Below are positions 38,590 to 47,011 of a DNA stretch of 64,000 bases, in pieces. The notes below the pieces were generated by a model. It was given only the letters and a program-made list of their open reading frames with translations. It was not told the DNA's origin and searched no databases. The stretch spans positions 124,001-188,000 of the forward strand of contig NZ_BCVX01000004.1 of assembly GCF_001591965.1 (NCBI RefSeq), written 5' to 3'. The position numbers were made by a program, and so were the translations under genes. Source of the DNA: Lysinibacillus odysseyi 34hs-1 = NBRC 100172. GTDB taxonomy: Bacteria > Bacillota > Bacilli > Bacillales_A > Planococcaceae. The first letter of the stretch is position 1. Every line of letters starts with the position of its first letter.

Positions 38590-39217
38590 AAAAAATAACC
38601 GTTCCTTCTAGTATACTTTCAATGTCTGGGAGGGAGGGCTAGCATTTTATATAAGAACGCTTTGATCTTCCAGCACAGTGCATCTTAACAAGTACTTTTA
38701 GCAAACGCTAATTGCTTAGGACTCCAAAATCTTAATGGAAGATTTTTAAACAGCCAAAACGACTCTCTGCTGATTTTGACATACAACTTAAATAAAAATA
38801 AAAGACAATCTACATAACGTTTATTTTACGTTATGTCGTATATGGATTTGGCTGTTTTGCAATATGCAGCTGCTAAAGAAGGACAGAACAAAAAAGGATC
38901 TGTATCTATTTTTGTAGCAAAGGAATTAGAGCTGTAATTCCAAGTATGTCGGAAGTTTTCGGATGACGTAAAGAAAGGAGATTTCCATAGAAAAGGAGGA
39001 AGAGAATGATTTGGCAGCGGCGCCAGTAATCAATAGGGAAAAGAGGCAGGCACTTCTCTTGAAGTTATGCCGTTCACGCGTTATAATAAGTACTGTAAGT
39101 TGCCAGTGGGTATCTACTCATACGATACTCATTATAGAACAAGTGCGTTTTGTTCTACCCGTACACGACACAGCTCGTGACCCGGACATAGTGCGTATTA
39201 TACGCCTTCTATTATTC
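38590..39217. other. Long intergenic region upstream of ssrA
   Basis: No convincing gene; a 34-codon frame (38834-38938) lacks a ribosome site. ACATAACGT (38812-38820) and ACGTTATGT (38828-38836) form a perfect 9-bp inverted repeat. A TATTAT at 39196-39201 may be the ssrA -10 box (precursor start a few bases later), with no clear -35. Confidence 0.4.
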
Positions 39218-39571
39218 GGGGACGTTACGGATTCGACAGGGATGGTTCAAGCTCTAGTCGCGCGTCGGAGGTCTCGGCTCCGTCATCAACGGAAGTTATA
39301 TAATAACTGGCAAACAACAAAATTTAGCTTTCGCAGCGTAAGCTCGTAAGCGCTCCGCCTCTGCATCGCCCATGTGCAGTCCGTGGGGCCCAACTTTAGT
39401 GGGATACGACCTGCTGGTACCACCTGAGTCAGCGGTAAGAGATTTCCAGGTTAGTGCACAGGACGCCTGTTTGTCGGCATAATGCTGCATGAATCGCAAG
39501 TAGACAAACTACACGCGTAGAAGCTGGCGTATTGGAGTTTCTGGACGCGGGTTCGACTCCCGCCGTCTCCA
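39218..39571 (+). ncRNA. ssrA: Transfer-messenger RNA
   Basis: tmRNA rescues ribosomes stalled on broken mRNA and tags the peptide for degradation. The 5' end GGGGACGTTACGGATTCGAC and 3' end GGACGCGGGTTCGACTCC are diagnostic; GGGGAC pairs with GTCTCC in the acceptor stem. The tag frame is GGC at 39309 to TAA at 39341, encoding GKQQNLAFAA (after the tRNA-borne Ala). The discriminator A is at 39571, followed by TAA not CCA, so CCA must be added by enzyme. Its 3' end is the target of the islands that follow. Confidence 0.96.
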
Positions 39572-39573
39572 TA
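39559..39573 (+). repeat. att repeat at the tmRNA 3' end (left)
   Basis: CCCGCCGTCTCCATA, the 3' end of ssrA plus two bases, is found again at 54992-55006. Each copy is followed by an integrase gene pointing at it. Confidence 0.9.
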
Positions 39574-39616
39574 ATATGGATTTCATTGAATTTCATTTGA
39601 TTTCAATGAATCTCAA

Positions 39617-39641
39617 AACCCTTGATATTCAAGGGTTTTTT
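39617..39641 (+). terminator. Island-borne terminator just after ssrA
   Basis: AACCCTTGA (39617-39625), loop TAT, TCAAGGGTT (39629-39637), T-run. It ends ssrA transcription although it lies inside the island; island 2 brings a near-identical one. Confidence 0.85.
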
Positions 39642-39722
39642 GCTTTTTTAGAGATCCATTTACTTTCATCTGGTTTCATTCAATTTCATCTTTATAAGGT
39701 CAATTTTATGGTCAATCTATGG

Positions 39723-40880
39723 TCACGATTTTAAGGAGTTGGTGAATAAATTAACCGTTTCTTTTTCGGCATGCGCAGTTAAGTGCGTGTAGATGTCCAT
39801 CGTCGTTTTTATGTCTGAATGACCGAGGCGTTGTTGGACCTGTTTCATATTTGCACCTGACTCGATCAAGAGCGAAGTATGAGTGTGTCTGAGGCCGTGG
39901 GTGGTAAGTGGTGGAGGTTTATATTTATTAATTACATAATTGAGCCACTTACGAGTTTTAGTCTGTTGCAAATAATTGTTTTCTTCATTGGGCATCACTA
40001 ACTGCTTCTTCTTTTTAAATCGTCTACCTAAATTGTTTTTAAGGTCAAATTGCCACTCTTTTAATAGATTAATCGTTTCATCATCTAAACTAATTGTTCG
40101 GCTCGTACCTGTTTTAGTAGATTTCTCGTACAAATTATTTTCTACTCCACGCCCTATGGATTTATTGATTGTCATTTCTTTTTTGTCAAAATCAATGTCT
40201 TCCCAAGTCAGCGCTGTTAATTCTCCTATACGCATCCCTGTAAAAGCTAATACGTGAATTGCCACATATGCTTTTCGATTGCTTTCTTCCTTCATAAGAG
40301 AAAGTAGTCTATTTAACTCTTCCTTCGAATAAAAGTTACGCTCAACTCGATTTATGCTTTTTTTAGGTGCGCGCTTTTTCGGCATTTCTACTAATTTAAA
40401 TGGATTTGATTGAATAAGGTCACGTTTAATAGCGTAATCTAATACCTTTGAAGCGTATGCTTTAACTGTCCGCGCTTTTACTAATTTCTCATGAAGCCTG
40501 TTAACAAATTTCTGGCAAATATCCACATTTAACTGTTCAATACGATAATCACCGATTGCAGGTAGAATATGATGCTCGAAATATTTTAGTGTTTTATTTA
40601 GGGTACTTTCTTCAACTGTATTTTTATATGATTCTACCCACGCATCGTATAAATCGCGGTATGATTCGTAAGTTCTTTTTTGAAACGTCCCGTTCGCAAT
40701 TTCAAACTGAATTCGCGTAAGAGCAGATTGTGCCTCTTTCACAGACTTAAAGCCACGACGCGTTGTGTATTGAGGTTTGCCAGTCATAGGATCCAAGCCG
40801 AGATAAACTTTGAACATATAATAAGTCTTACCATCTTTTTTCTTGTACGCTTTAATCGGAGTGTTTGATTTCTTTGGCAT
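39723..40880 (-). CDS. int: Tyrosine-recombinase integrase of island 1
   Basis: 385 residues. N-terminal AP2-like arm-binding domain (KKDGKTYYMFKVYLGLD), core-binding SAM-like domain (about 70-165) and a catalytic domain with Arg217 (GMRIGE), His328/Arg331 (HGLRHTH), His354 (GHSD) and nucleophile Tyr364 (MDIYTH). It should insert and excise the island at the ssrA 3' end. It points at the left att repeat 150 bases away; that spacer is full of TTTCAT/ATTTCA repeats, possible arm-type binding sites. Confidence 0.95.
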   Translation of the reverse strand: MPKKSNTPIKAYKKKDGKTYYMFKVYLGLDPMTGKPQYTTRRGFKSVKEAQSALTRIQFEIANGTFQKRTYESYRDLYDAWVESYKNTVEESTLNKTLKYFEHHILPAIGDYRIEQLNVDICQKFVNRLHEKLVKARTVKAYASKVLDYAIKRDLIQSNPFKLVEMPKKRAPKKSINRVERNFYSKEELNRLLSLMKEESNRKAYVAIHVLAFTGMRIGELTALTWEDIDFDKKEMTINKSIGRGVENNLYEKSTKTGTSRTISLDDETINLLKEWQFDLKNNLGRRFKKKKQLVMPNEENNYLQQTKTRKWLNYVINKYKPPPLTTHGLRHTHTSLLIESGANMKQVQQRLGHSDIKTTMDIYTHLTAHAEKETVNLFTNSLKS

Positions 40881-41086
40881 AGTTAGTATTCCTCCTATAA
40901 TTACGGGGACAAATTACAAAGGGAATATAACCAGCGTTACTTAATGAAACACCTATATTATAAAATTACGGGTTCGAGTTGTCTAAAAAATAGCGTAATT
41001 TGCCACCGTAAGTTATTTTAAAGTTTTGAGTAATGGAAATTTTGATTAGCAGATTGCTAATAGAAAGGGTTGTTTACAACGTGGAA

Positions 41087-41353
41087 TTAAAATGAATGTT
41101 CAGTAAGGAAACGATCGATTTCGCTTTTTGATACGCGTTTTATGCCGTCAATTTCAGCAACCTTTAGTCCCATAATGCGGAACTTATTAAAGGTATTGTG
41201 GGATACACCAATATAGTTGCGCGCTTCTTCAATTGACATCCATTCCTTTGGTTTATCTTTCTTATTATTAACAATTTCCTCAAGTAATTCAGTGAATGTA
41301 TTCAAAACGATTGCCTGTGTGGTGGATTGAATATCTAATGCATTTAACTCCAT
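41087..41353 (-). CDS. Excisionase-like helix-turn-helix protein
   Basis: 88 residues; the C-terminal half is a MerR/HTH_17-type DNA-binding domain (WMSIEEARNYIGVSHNTFNKF ... IKRVSKSEIDRFL). Position beside the integrase suggests a role in excision direction. N-terminal 30 residues are unclassified. A possible ribosome site AGGAGGT precedes ATG 41353. Confidence 0.7.
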   Translation of the reverse strand: MELNALDIQSTTQAIVLNTFTELLEEIVNNKKDKPKEWMSIEEARNYIGVSHNTFNKFRIMGLKVAEIDGIKRVSKSEIDRFLTEHSF

Positions 41354-41479
41354 TTAGATTGACCTCCTAATTAAATTGTTAATAAGTCGATAAGGTTGCA
41401 AATGTAACTACATAGCGTGTTCCTCCTTTCGTAATATGTAGGTAATTTGATTGGCAGGAGGAAGGCGGGCAAAATAAAA

Positions 41480-41604
41480 AACTGGCTTATTTAAAGATAC
41501 AGTCTTACTTAGAAGGTGCAATTAGCCTATAAATGGGCACACTACACCCATTGTTTGCTAAAAAGCATTCTAAATAAAAACATGTACATTTAAATAAACC
41601 AGTT
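41480..41604 (-). other. Wide 16-bp inverted repeat in the int-repressor spacer
   Basis: AACTGGCTTATTTAAA (41480-41495) is repeated inverted at 41589-41604 with one mismatch. Between lie AATGGG/CCCATT and other small stems. On the minus strand a T-run follows the outer repeat (TTTTTTATTTT), so it could end a minus-strand RNA or act as an origin-like structure. The 540-base spacer 41354-41896 holds no gene. Confidence 0.4.
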
Positions 41605-41896
41605 ACAAAATATCAAAAGCTATTAAATAAAAATCCATATGTTATTTGTCTATATTCAATTTTCAAATATAAAATACAATAAAATTTTTTTAGAGTCAAT
41701 ATTTTTTATAAAAAAAATTTAATGAGAACCAGACGCATCCAGCTTCCTTAAGTGCAAGCCGAGGCAATACACCGCGATTAAATAAATTATAGCATTTGTT
41801 TGCAAAAAATAGTTATAAAAACCTGATGCGCTTCTAAAATATAAAAAAACAAATCAAGGAGTACCATAGCGGTATATATTAGGAGGAGGCAAGGAT

Positions 41897-42345
41897 ATGA
41901 AATCTGTAAAGGTATTCGATGAAGCATTTGGGGAGAAATTGAAGCGTTTGCGTAAAGCCCGTGGGATGTCGTTACAACGAGTGAGCGTTGAGAGTGGCGT
42001 AAGTCCGAGTTATATCTCGCGATTGGAACGCAACGAAAAGCAATCTCCATCGTTCCCAATTTTAGTGGAACTTGCGCTTGCGTTAAAGGTAGATGTATTG
42101 ACGCTGGCAGAAGGTTAGTTGAGCAAGAAGATGAAGTAGTAGATCTGTATTCGTTAATGTTCAAGTCGCCGTTGCGCGTTGCGGACAAGATTTTAACTGA
42201 AGAGGAAACAAGGCAGGTAATTCATTTAATTGAACGGATTGCGGAGTTTGACTGGAATGAACAAACAATGTGGTGCGAACTTTGTGAGGTAGGGAGTTTA
42301 ATAAGTGCTTTCAAGGAAATGTACGCTGTTGAGCCGAGGACGTAA
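41897..42345 (+). pseudogene. Frameshifted Cro/CI-type (XRE) repressor
   Basis: Residues 1-73 form a helix-turn-helix domain (FGEKLKRLRKARGMSLQRVSVESG, PSYISRLERN) ending at TAG 42116. The neighbouring frame then continues without a start as LVEQEDEVVDLYSLMFKSPL ... to a TAA at 42345, in the position of a repressor's C-terminal half. A one-base loss (or two-base gain) near 42115 would join them. The short form may still bind DNA. AGGAGG precedes ATG 41897. It would be the master regulator of the island. Confidence 0.65.
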
Positions 42346-42363
42346 TTGTTCTCGGTCTTTTTT
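42332..42363 (+). terminator. Terminator after the repressor
   Basis: CCGAG (42334-42338) pairs with CTCGG (42351-42355), then TCTTTTTTT; it overlaps the end of the second repressor frame. Confidence 0.65.
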
Positions 42364-42442
42364 ATTACATAAAACGGGGTCCGACATGGTAAGGGCTTTT
42401 CAAAATCATTTTGCTTTGTATAATCATCTTTGATTACGAAAT

Positions 42443-42541
42443 TTTCAGCCTGAAAAAAGAAATAATAATAGTTGAGTCGGGATAAAAAAATGTAAAGAAA
42501 CCTAATCATATCAATGGTTTGACTTATCCCGCATTCCAAAT
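42443..42541 (+). other. Inverted repeats upstream of the Rep-like gene (origin candidate)
   Basis: TTTTCAGCCTGAAAA is a near-perfect palindrome, and CGGGATAA (42478-42485) is repeated inverted at 42534-42541, 33 bases before the Rep-like start. Rolling-circle initiators usually nick at such structures upstream of their own gene; this is inference. Confidence 0.35.
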
Positions 42542-42573
42542 GTATAGCTTCTATCATGAAAGGGGTAATTTGA

Positions 42574-43569
42574 ATGCTTCATACGTTTCAAATGAACATT
42601 GGCATCAAGGAGGAGGACTTAAACACTTTAGAAGAAACTGTCGGCGGTAACTATAAACAAGTAAATGATTATATTCAAATGCATTATGCTGAATATTTTA
42701 ATAATGCGTTTACAGTTAGAGTAGTGCGCCATCCAGGCAAGATCTATCTTTCATTAGTCGTTGACGTAATACTTCTTTTAAGGAAATCGGATATACAGGA
42801 ATCAGATTATCTTGAAGTCAAGCAACGTATTATGGAATTGCTCATGATGCTTATAGGTCACGCACCTTATGAAGACCATATTTTAGTGCGAATCGATTAT
42901 CGCTACGATGTCATTCTGCCGAATAAACAGTTACGGGAGCTATATTTTCATTTGATTACAAAGCATGTTGACCGCTATCGTTTTCAGCATAAATACAAAG
43001 GAAAGAAGAGTGCATCAGGTGAGTTTGAAAAGTATAAAACGACAATCTACCATAGCTCAGGTTCTATTGTTACAACTGCATATGATAAGGAAGCAGAAAG
43101 AGAAGCTAAGGAATGCGAAACTCAAGTATACGAAAAAGATGTTGTACGATTTGAAGTGAGATTGATGTATCAACATTTATACTATAAAGCGAGTGCACGC
43201 TGTCCTAATCCTATCTCGATGCATTTATCAAATTATTTTAAAGAAGAGCCGTTTAATGAATATCTTCAAAAGTATTTAATCCCAATTTATCCTCAAGGGG
43301 ATTATTACAAATACTCCGAGGCTGAGCGAATTATTTGCGACTCTCAGCTTAGCGCTTTCGATAAAAGTCTTCTAAAAGAATTTCTCCTAAAAACATCTTC
43401 TCATAGTTTAAGTACCCCAAAAAAGCATGTGTCGCCACACAAGTATAAAAAAGCGATGCGTCTGCTTCAAAATCTGGGCATAAATCCAGTATGCATACCC
43501 AAAAATTACCCAAAAGCTCCTAAACAGTTCGATAATCCGCTGAATAGTTTATTTTCGATATTCGAATAA
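42574..43569 (+). CDS. Rolling-circle-type replication initiator-like protein
   Basis: 331 residues. DVVRFEVRLMYQHLYYKA with the earlier TTIYHSSGSIVTTAYDKE resembles phage/plasmid replication proteins of the gene II/X type. I could not locate the HUH metal motif with certainty. Its place after the repressor matches the replication gene of satellite islands and would let the excised island multiply. AAAGGGG precedes ATG 42574. It is alone between two noncoding stretches. Confidence 0.5.
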   Translation: MLHTFQMNIGIKEEDLNTLEETVGGNYKQVNDYIQMHYAEYFNNAFTVRVVRHPGKIYLSLVVDVILLLRKSDIQESDYLEVKQRIMELLMMLIGHAPYEDHILVRIDYRYDVILPNKQLRELYFHLITKHVDRYRFQHKYKGKKSASGEFEKYKTTIYHSSGSIVTTAYDKEAEREAKECETQVYEKDVVRFEVRLMYQHLYYKASARCPNPISMHLSNYFKEEPFNEYLQKYLIPIYPQGDYYKYSEAERIICDSQLSAFDKSLLKEFLLKTSSHSLSTPKKHVSPHKYKKAMRLLQNLGINPVCIPKNYPKAPKQFDNPLNSLFSIFE

Positions 43570-43785
43570 ATTCTATTTGTTGTTCTATTTAAAGTAGAGT
43601 CTAATCGTAATTTCGCATAACTTAGCTTCGAATTCTATTCGCGATTGTATGTCAATTCGAATTATGTTTGCGATTATAATAGTGATTCGATTAGATTATC
43701 CTTGCGCAATTAAACACACTGATGCGAAGCGAAATGGTTAGCTTTGTAACAGAATCAAATAATTTGAAAAATTTTCTCACAATTC

Positions 43786-43850
43786 GTTTGCAAACACTTC
43801 TTTTTTGTTATATGATTGATTTAACTTAAATGTTAAATAATTAATTTAAC
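43786..43850 (+). promoter_or_regulatory. Promoter and three half-sites before the restriction operon
   Basis: TTTGCA and TATGAT at 18-base spacing form a possible promoter. Directly after it ATTTAAC (43819), GTTAAAT (43832) and ATTTAAC (43844) alternate in orientation. This looks like an operator cluster controlling the restriction-modification genes. The spacer from 43570 holds no gene. Confidence 0.5.
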
Positions 43851-43867
43851 GATTTGGAGGTGTGATT

Positions 43868-44449
43868 TTGCAGTTAGGAGATATAGCGGATATTCGCGCG
43901 GGAATGGTAATTACGCGTAAAAAAGCATCTACTTCAAGTGAAGTAAAAGCAACGTACCGTATGTTTACGATTAAAAGTATTGATTCTTTAGATGAATCAT
44001 TTGAACTGTTCGAGAGCAATGAGGTGCTAAGTCCGCATTATTTCACGAAGGAAGGGGATATACTGTTCCGTTTGAATTATCCGTATTCGGCGGTCTATAT
44101 TGATGAATCAAAAACGGGACTATTAATTCCTTCGTCATTTGCGGTGATTGATGTTCAAGTGGATTTCATTTTGCCCGAATATGTAGCGTGGTATTTGAAC
44201 ACGGCGCCAGCGAAAAAAGAGTTAGAAAAAGGACAATCAGGTACGCGAATTCCAAGTACGAATAAAGCGACGTTAAGTGCAATACCGATTGAATCAATGC
44301 CTCTCGAAAAGCAACGAAGTATTATTCAATTGTATAAGCTTCATTTACAGGAAACACAGTTACTAAATCAATTAATAGAAGAAAAAGAAAAGCTATTCCA
44401 AGCGCAGACAAACAAAGTGCTTCAAGGAATGGAATTAGGAGGAAATTAG
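43868..44449 (+). CDS. Half-size type I specificity-like (HsdS) protein
   Basis: 193 residues: one target-recognition domain (starting LGDIADIRAGMVI, with GTRIPSTNKATLSAIPIESMPLEKQ) and one coiled-coil segment (LLNQLIEEKEKLFQAQ). Full HsdS proteins have two of each. TTG 43868 has GGAGG 7 bases before; GTG 43862 is too close. Its stop touches hsdM (TAGATG), so they are made together. It could dimerise into an alternative specificity subunit or modulate the complete HsdS at 47012. Confidence 0.75.
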   Translation: MQLGDIADIRAGMVITRKKASTSSEVKATYRMFTIKSIDSLDESFELFESNEVLSPHYFTKEGDILFRLNYPYSAVYIDESKTGLLIPSSFAVIDVQVDFILPEYVAWYLNTAPAKKELEKGQSGTRIPSTNKATLSAIPIESMPLEKQRSIIQLYKLHLQETQLLNQLIEEKEKLFQAQTNKVLQGMELGGN

Positions 44450-45988
44450 ATGGCAGAGAAAGTTTCGCAAGATCAAATCAATAGTATATTATGGCAGGCC
44501 GCGGATACATTCCGCGGAAAAATCGATTCAAGTATTTATAAGGACTACATTTTAACGATGATGTTCATTAAATATTTAAGTGATTCATATAAGGAACATT
44601 TAGAAGAATACACAGAGCGTTATAACGGTGATGAACAACGTATTCAACGCGCATTAACACGTGAGCGTTTTGTATTAGATAATGAGTCAACATTTGATTA
44701 TCTGTACAGCAAACGTAATGATGCTGAAATCGGTGAAATCATCAATAAAGTGTTAGAGCGCATTGAAAACGAAAACACTGGTAAGCTTCGTGGCGTATTC
44801 CGCAACATCGACTTCAATAGCGAAGCGGTTTTAGGGAAAGCGAAAGAGCGTAACGCAATGTTGCGTACATTATTAGAAGACATTAATAAACTAAATTTAA
44901 AACCTTCTGTAATTGGAAGTGAAGATGTTATCGGTAACGCTTATCAATATATGATTGAGCAGTTTGCCTCAGATGCGGGTAAAAAAGGCGGGGAGTTCTA
45001 CACGCCTACAATGGCTTCTGAATTATTAGCACGTTTAGTGAAGCCACAAGAAAATGACCGCATTTATGACCCAACATGTGGATCGGGTTCATTATTAGTT
45101 CGTGTTGCAAAGCAAGTACCAAATAATAAAGTCGCGATTTACGGGCAAGAGCGTAACGGCGCAACACATTCATTAGCGTTAATGAACATGTACTTACATG
45201 GCATTGATGACGCTAATATCGAGTGGGGCGATACGTTAGCGAATCCGCTACATTTAGAGGACGGTAAGCTAATGAAGTTCCAAAAAATCGTAGCTAATCC
45301 GCCGTTCTCATTAGATAAATGGGCAATGGGCTTTGCAAATGAAACATCTAAAAAAGATAAAGATGAAAAATTTAAGATGGAAGCAGGTTTAGATCCATAT
45401 CGCCGTTTCGAATGGGGCGTACCGCCAACATCTAAAGGTGATTATGCATTTGTACAACACATGTTATATTCATTAGCTGAGAATGGGACAATGGCAACGA
45501 TTTTACCTCATGGTGTATTATTCCGAGGTGCGAGTGAGGGAAAAATTCGTAAAGAGATTATCGAAATGAATTTACTTGATGCGGTAATCGGTTTACCAGA
45601 AGGTCTGTTTTATGGTACAAGCATTCCAGCGTGTATTCTTGTATTCAAGAAAAATCGTGGGCGTGAAGATGTGCTATTTATAGATGCATCAGGTGAAGGT
45701 AACTACGAAAAAGGTAAAAATCAAAACAAGCTACGTGAAGAGGACTTACAAAAAATCATCACTACTTATGATAGCCGTAAAACAATTGATAAGTATTCAT
45801 ACAAAGCTACTAAAAAAGAAATCCAAGAAAATGACTATAATTTAAATATTCCTCGTTATGTTGACACGTTTGAGGAAGAGGCTCCAATCGATATGGAAGC
45901 AGTGAAGCAAAATATCTCGGACATCAAGAAGGAATTAGCTGTTGTGGAAGCTGAGATGGAGAAGTATTTGAAGGAATTAGGGTTATAA
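44450..45988 (+). CDS. hsdM: Type I DNA methyltransferase subunit HsdM
   Basis: 512 residues. N-terminal helical HsdM_N (about 8-150), S-adenosylmethionine motif DPTCGSGSLL (207-216) and catalytic NPPF (283-286) of an adenine-N6 methyltransferase, with EFYTP upstream. It methylates host sites and forms the core of the M2S and R2M2S complexes with HsdS. Confidence 0.95.
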   Translation: MAEKVSQDQINSILWQAADTFRGKIDSSIYKDYILTMMFIKYLSDSYKEHLEEYTERYNGDEQRIQRALTRERFVLDNESTFDYLYSKRNDAEIGEIINKVLERIENENTGKLRGVFRNIDFNSEAVLGKAKERNAMLRTLLEDINKLNLKPSVIGSEDVIGNAYQYMIEQFASDAGKKGGEFYTPTMASELLARLVKPQENDRIYDPTCGSGSLLVRVAKQVPNNKVAIYGQERNGATHSLALMNMYLHGIDDANIEWGDTLANPLHLEDGKLMKFQKIVANPPFSLDKWAMGFANETSKKDKDEKFKMEAGLDPYRRFEWGVPPTSKGDYAFVQHMLYSLAENGTMATILPHGVLFRGASEGKIRKEIIEMNLLDAVIGLPEGLFYGTSIPACILVFKKNRGREDVLFIDASGEGNYEKGKNQNKLREEDLQKIITTYDSRKTIDKYSYKATKKEIQENDYNLNIPRYVDTFEEEAPIDMEAVKQNISDIKKELAVVEAEMEKYLKELGL

Positions 45989-46110
45989 GTTATCGATTAA
46001 TTTTTTAACAGTGAACTATTCGATTTTTCCGAATGGTTCATGAATAATTAACAAAGGGAGTCGAACATGTAAGTAACTCTTACAGGTTGGAAGAAAAGGG
46101 GATACAGTAT

Positions 46111-46950
46111 ATGAGTGAAATTGAAAAATATAGTGAACAAACTTTCGAACATTATCGTAATGTCAATGAATATGGGGAAGACTTTTGGTATGCAAGAGAT
46201 TTAGCTCAAATATTAGACTATAAACGTTTTGATAAATTTTTGAATGTTATAGATAAGGCGAAAACGGCTTGTTTAAATAGTGGTTATGAAGTTGAAGACC
46301 ATTTTTCCCAAGTGGGAAAAATGGTTGAGCTCGGATCAGGAGCAATAAGAGAAGTAGAAGATTATGAACTTTCACGATATGCTTGTTATTTAGTTGTACA
46401 AAACGCTGATCCTAAAAAAGAAGTTGTTGCTTTAGGACAGACATATTTTGCGGTACAAACAAGAAAACAAGAACTTCAAGAGCAATTTGAAACATTAGAT
46501 GAAGACAAAAAACGATTAGCAATTCGAAACGAATTAAAAGCGCATAATAAATCTTTACAAGAGGCGGCCATGCTTGCGGGTGTAGAAACGAATTTTGATT
46601 ATGCAACTTTTCAGAATCACGGTTATAGAGGTTTGTATGGTGGGTTAGATGCTAAAGGAATACATGCCCGAAAAGGTCTGAAAAAAAGTCATAAAATTTT
46701 AGATCATATGGGAAGTACAGAACTCGCGGCCAACTTATTCCGCGCAACACAAACAGATGAAAAGCTTCGAAGAGAAAATGTTCAAGGTAAAGAGAATGCC
46801 AATCGCGCGCATTACGAGGTAGGTAAAAAAGTAAGACAAACTATTGAAGAACTTGGTGGAACAATGCCTGAAGATTTACCAACTCCTGAAAAAAGTATTA
46901 AGCAGATTGAGAAAATTGAACAAAAGAAGTTATTAAATAAGGACAAATAA
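46111..46950 (+). CDS. dinD: DinD-like DNA-damage-inducible protein
   Basis: 279 residues matching DinD: a BRO-N-like N-terminus (FWYARDLAQILDYKRFDKF), DYELSRYACYLVVQNADP, QTYFAVQTRKQEL and HMGSTELAANLFRATQ. In E. coli DinD is SOS-induced and affects RecA filaments. ATG 46111 has AAAAGGGG 9 bases before. DinD genes are recurrent inserts inside type I restriction operons; here it splits hsdM from hsdS. I see no LexA box directly in front. Confidence 0.88.
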   Translation: MSEIEKYSEQTFEHYRNVNEYGEDFWYARDLAQILDYKRFDKFLNVIDKAKTACLNSGYEVEDHFSQVGKMVELGSGAIREVEDYELSRYACYLVVQNADPKKEVVALGQTYFAVQTRKQELQEQFETLDEDKKRLAIRNELKAHNKSLQEAAMLAGVETNFDYATFQNHGYRGLYGGLDAKGIHARKGLKKSHKILDHMGSTELAANLFRATQTDEKLRRENVQGKENANRAHYEVGKKVRQTIEELGGTMPEDLPTPEKSIKQIEKIEQKKLLNKDK

Positions 46951-47011
46951 GATTGAGTAGTCAATTTGTATTATTGAACTTAATCATTTAAAAGAAACAG
47001 AGGTGTAAGGC

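Noticed and set aside
39011-39349. Open frame of 112 codons running into ssrA
   Set aside because: It overlaps the tmRNA, has no family resemblance and is explained by the RNA gene.
44698-44883. Minus-strand frame inside hsdM
   Set aside because: Antisense shadow of a strongly conserved gene.
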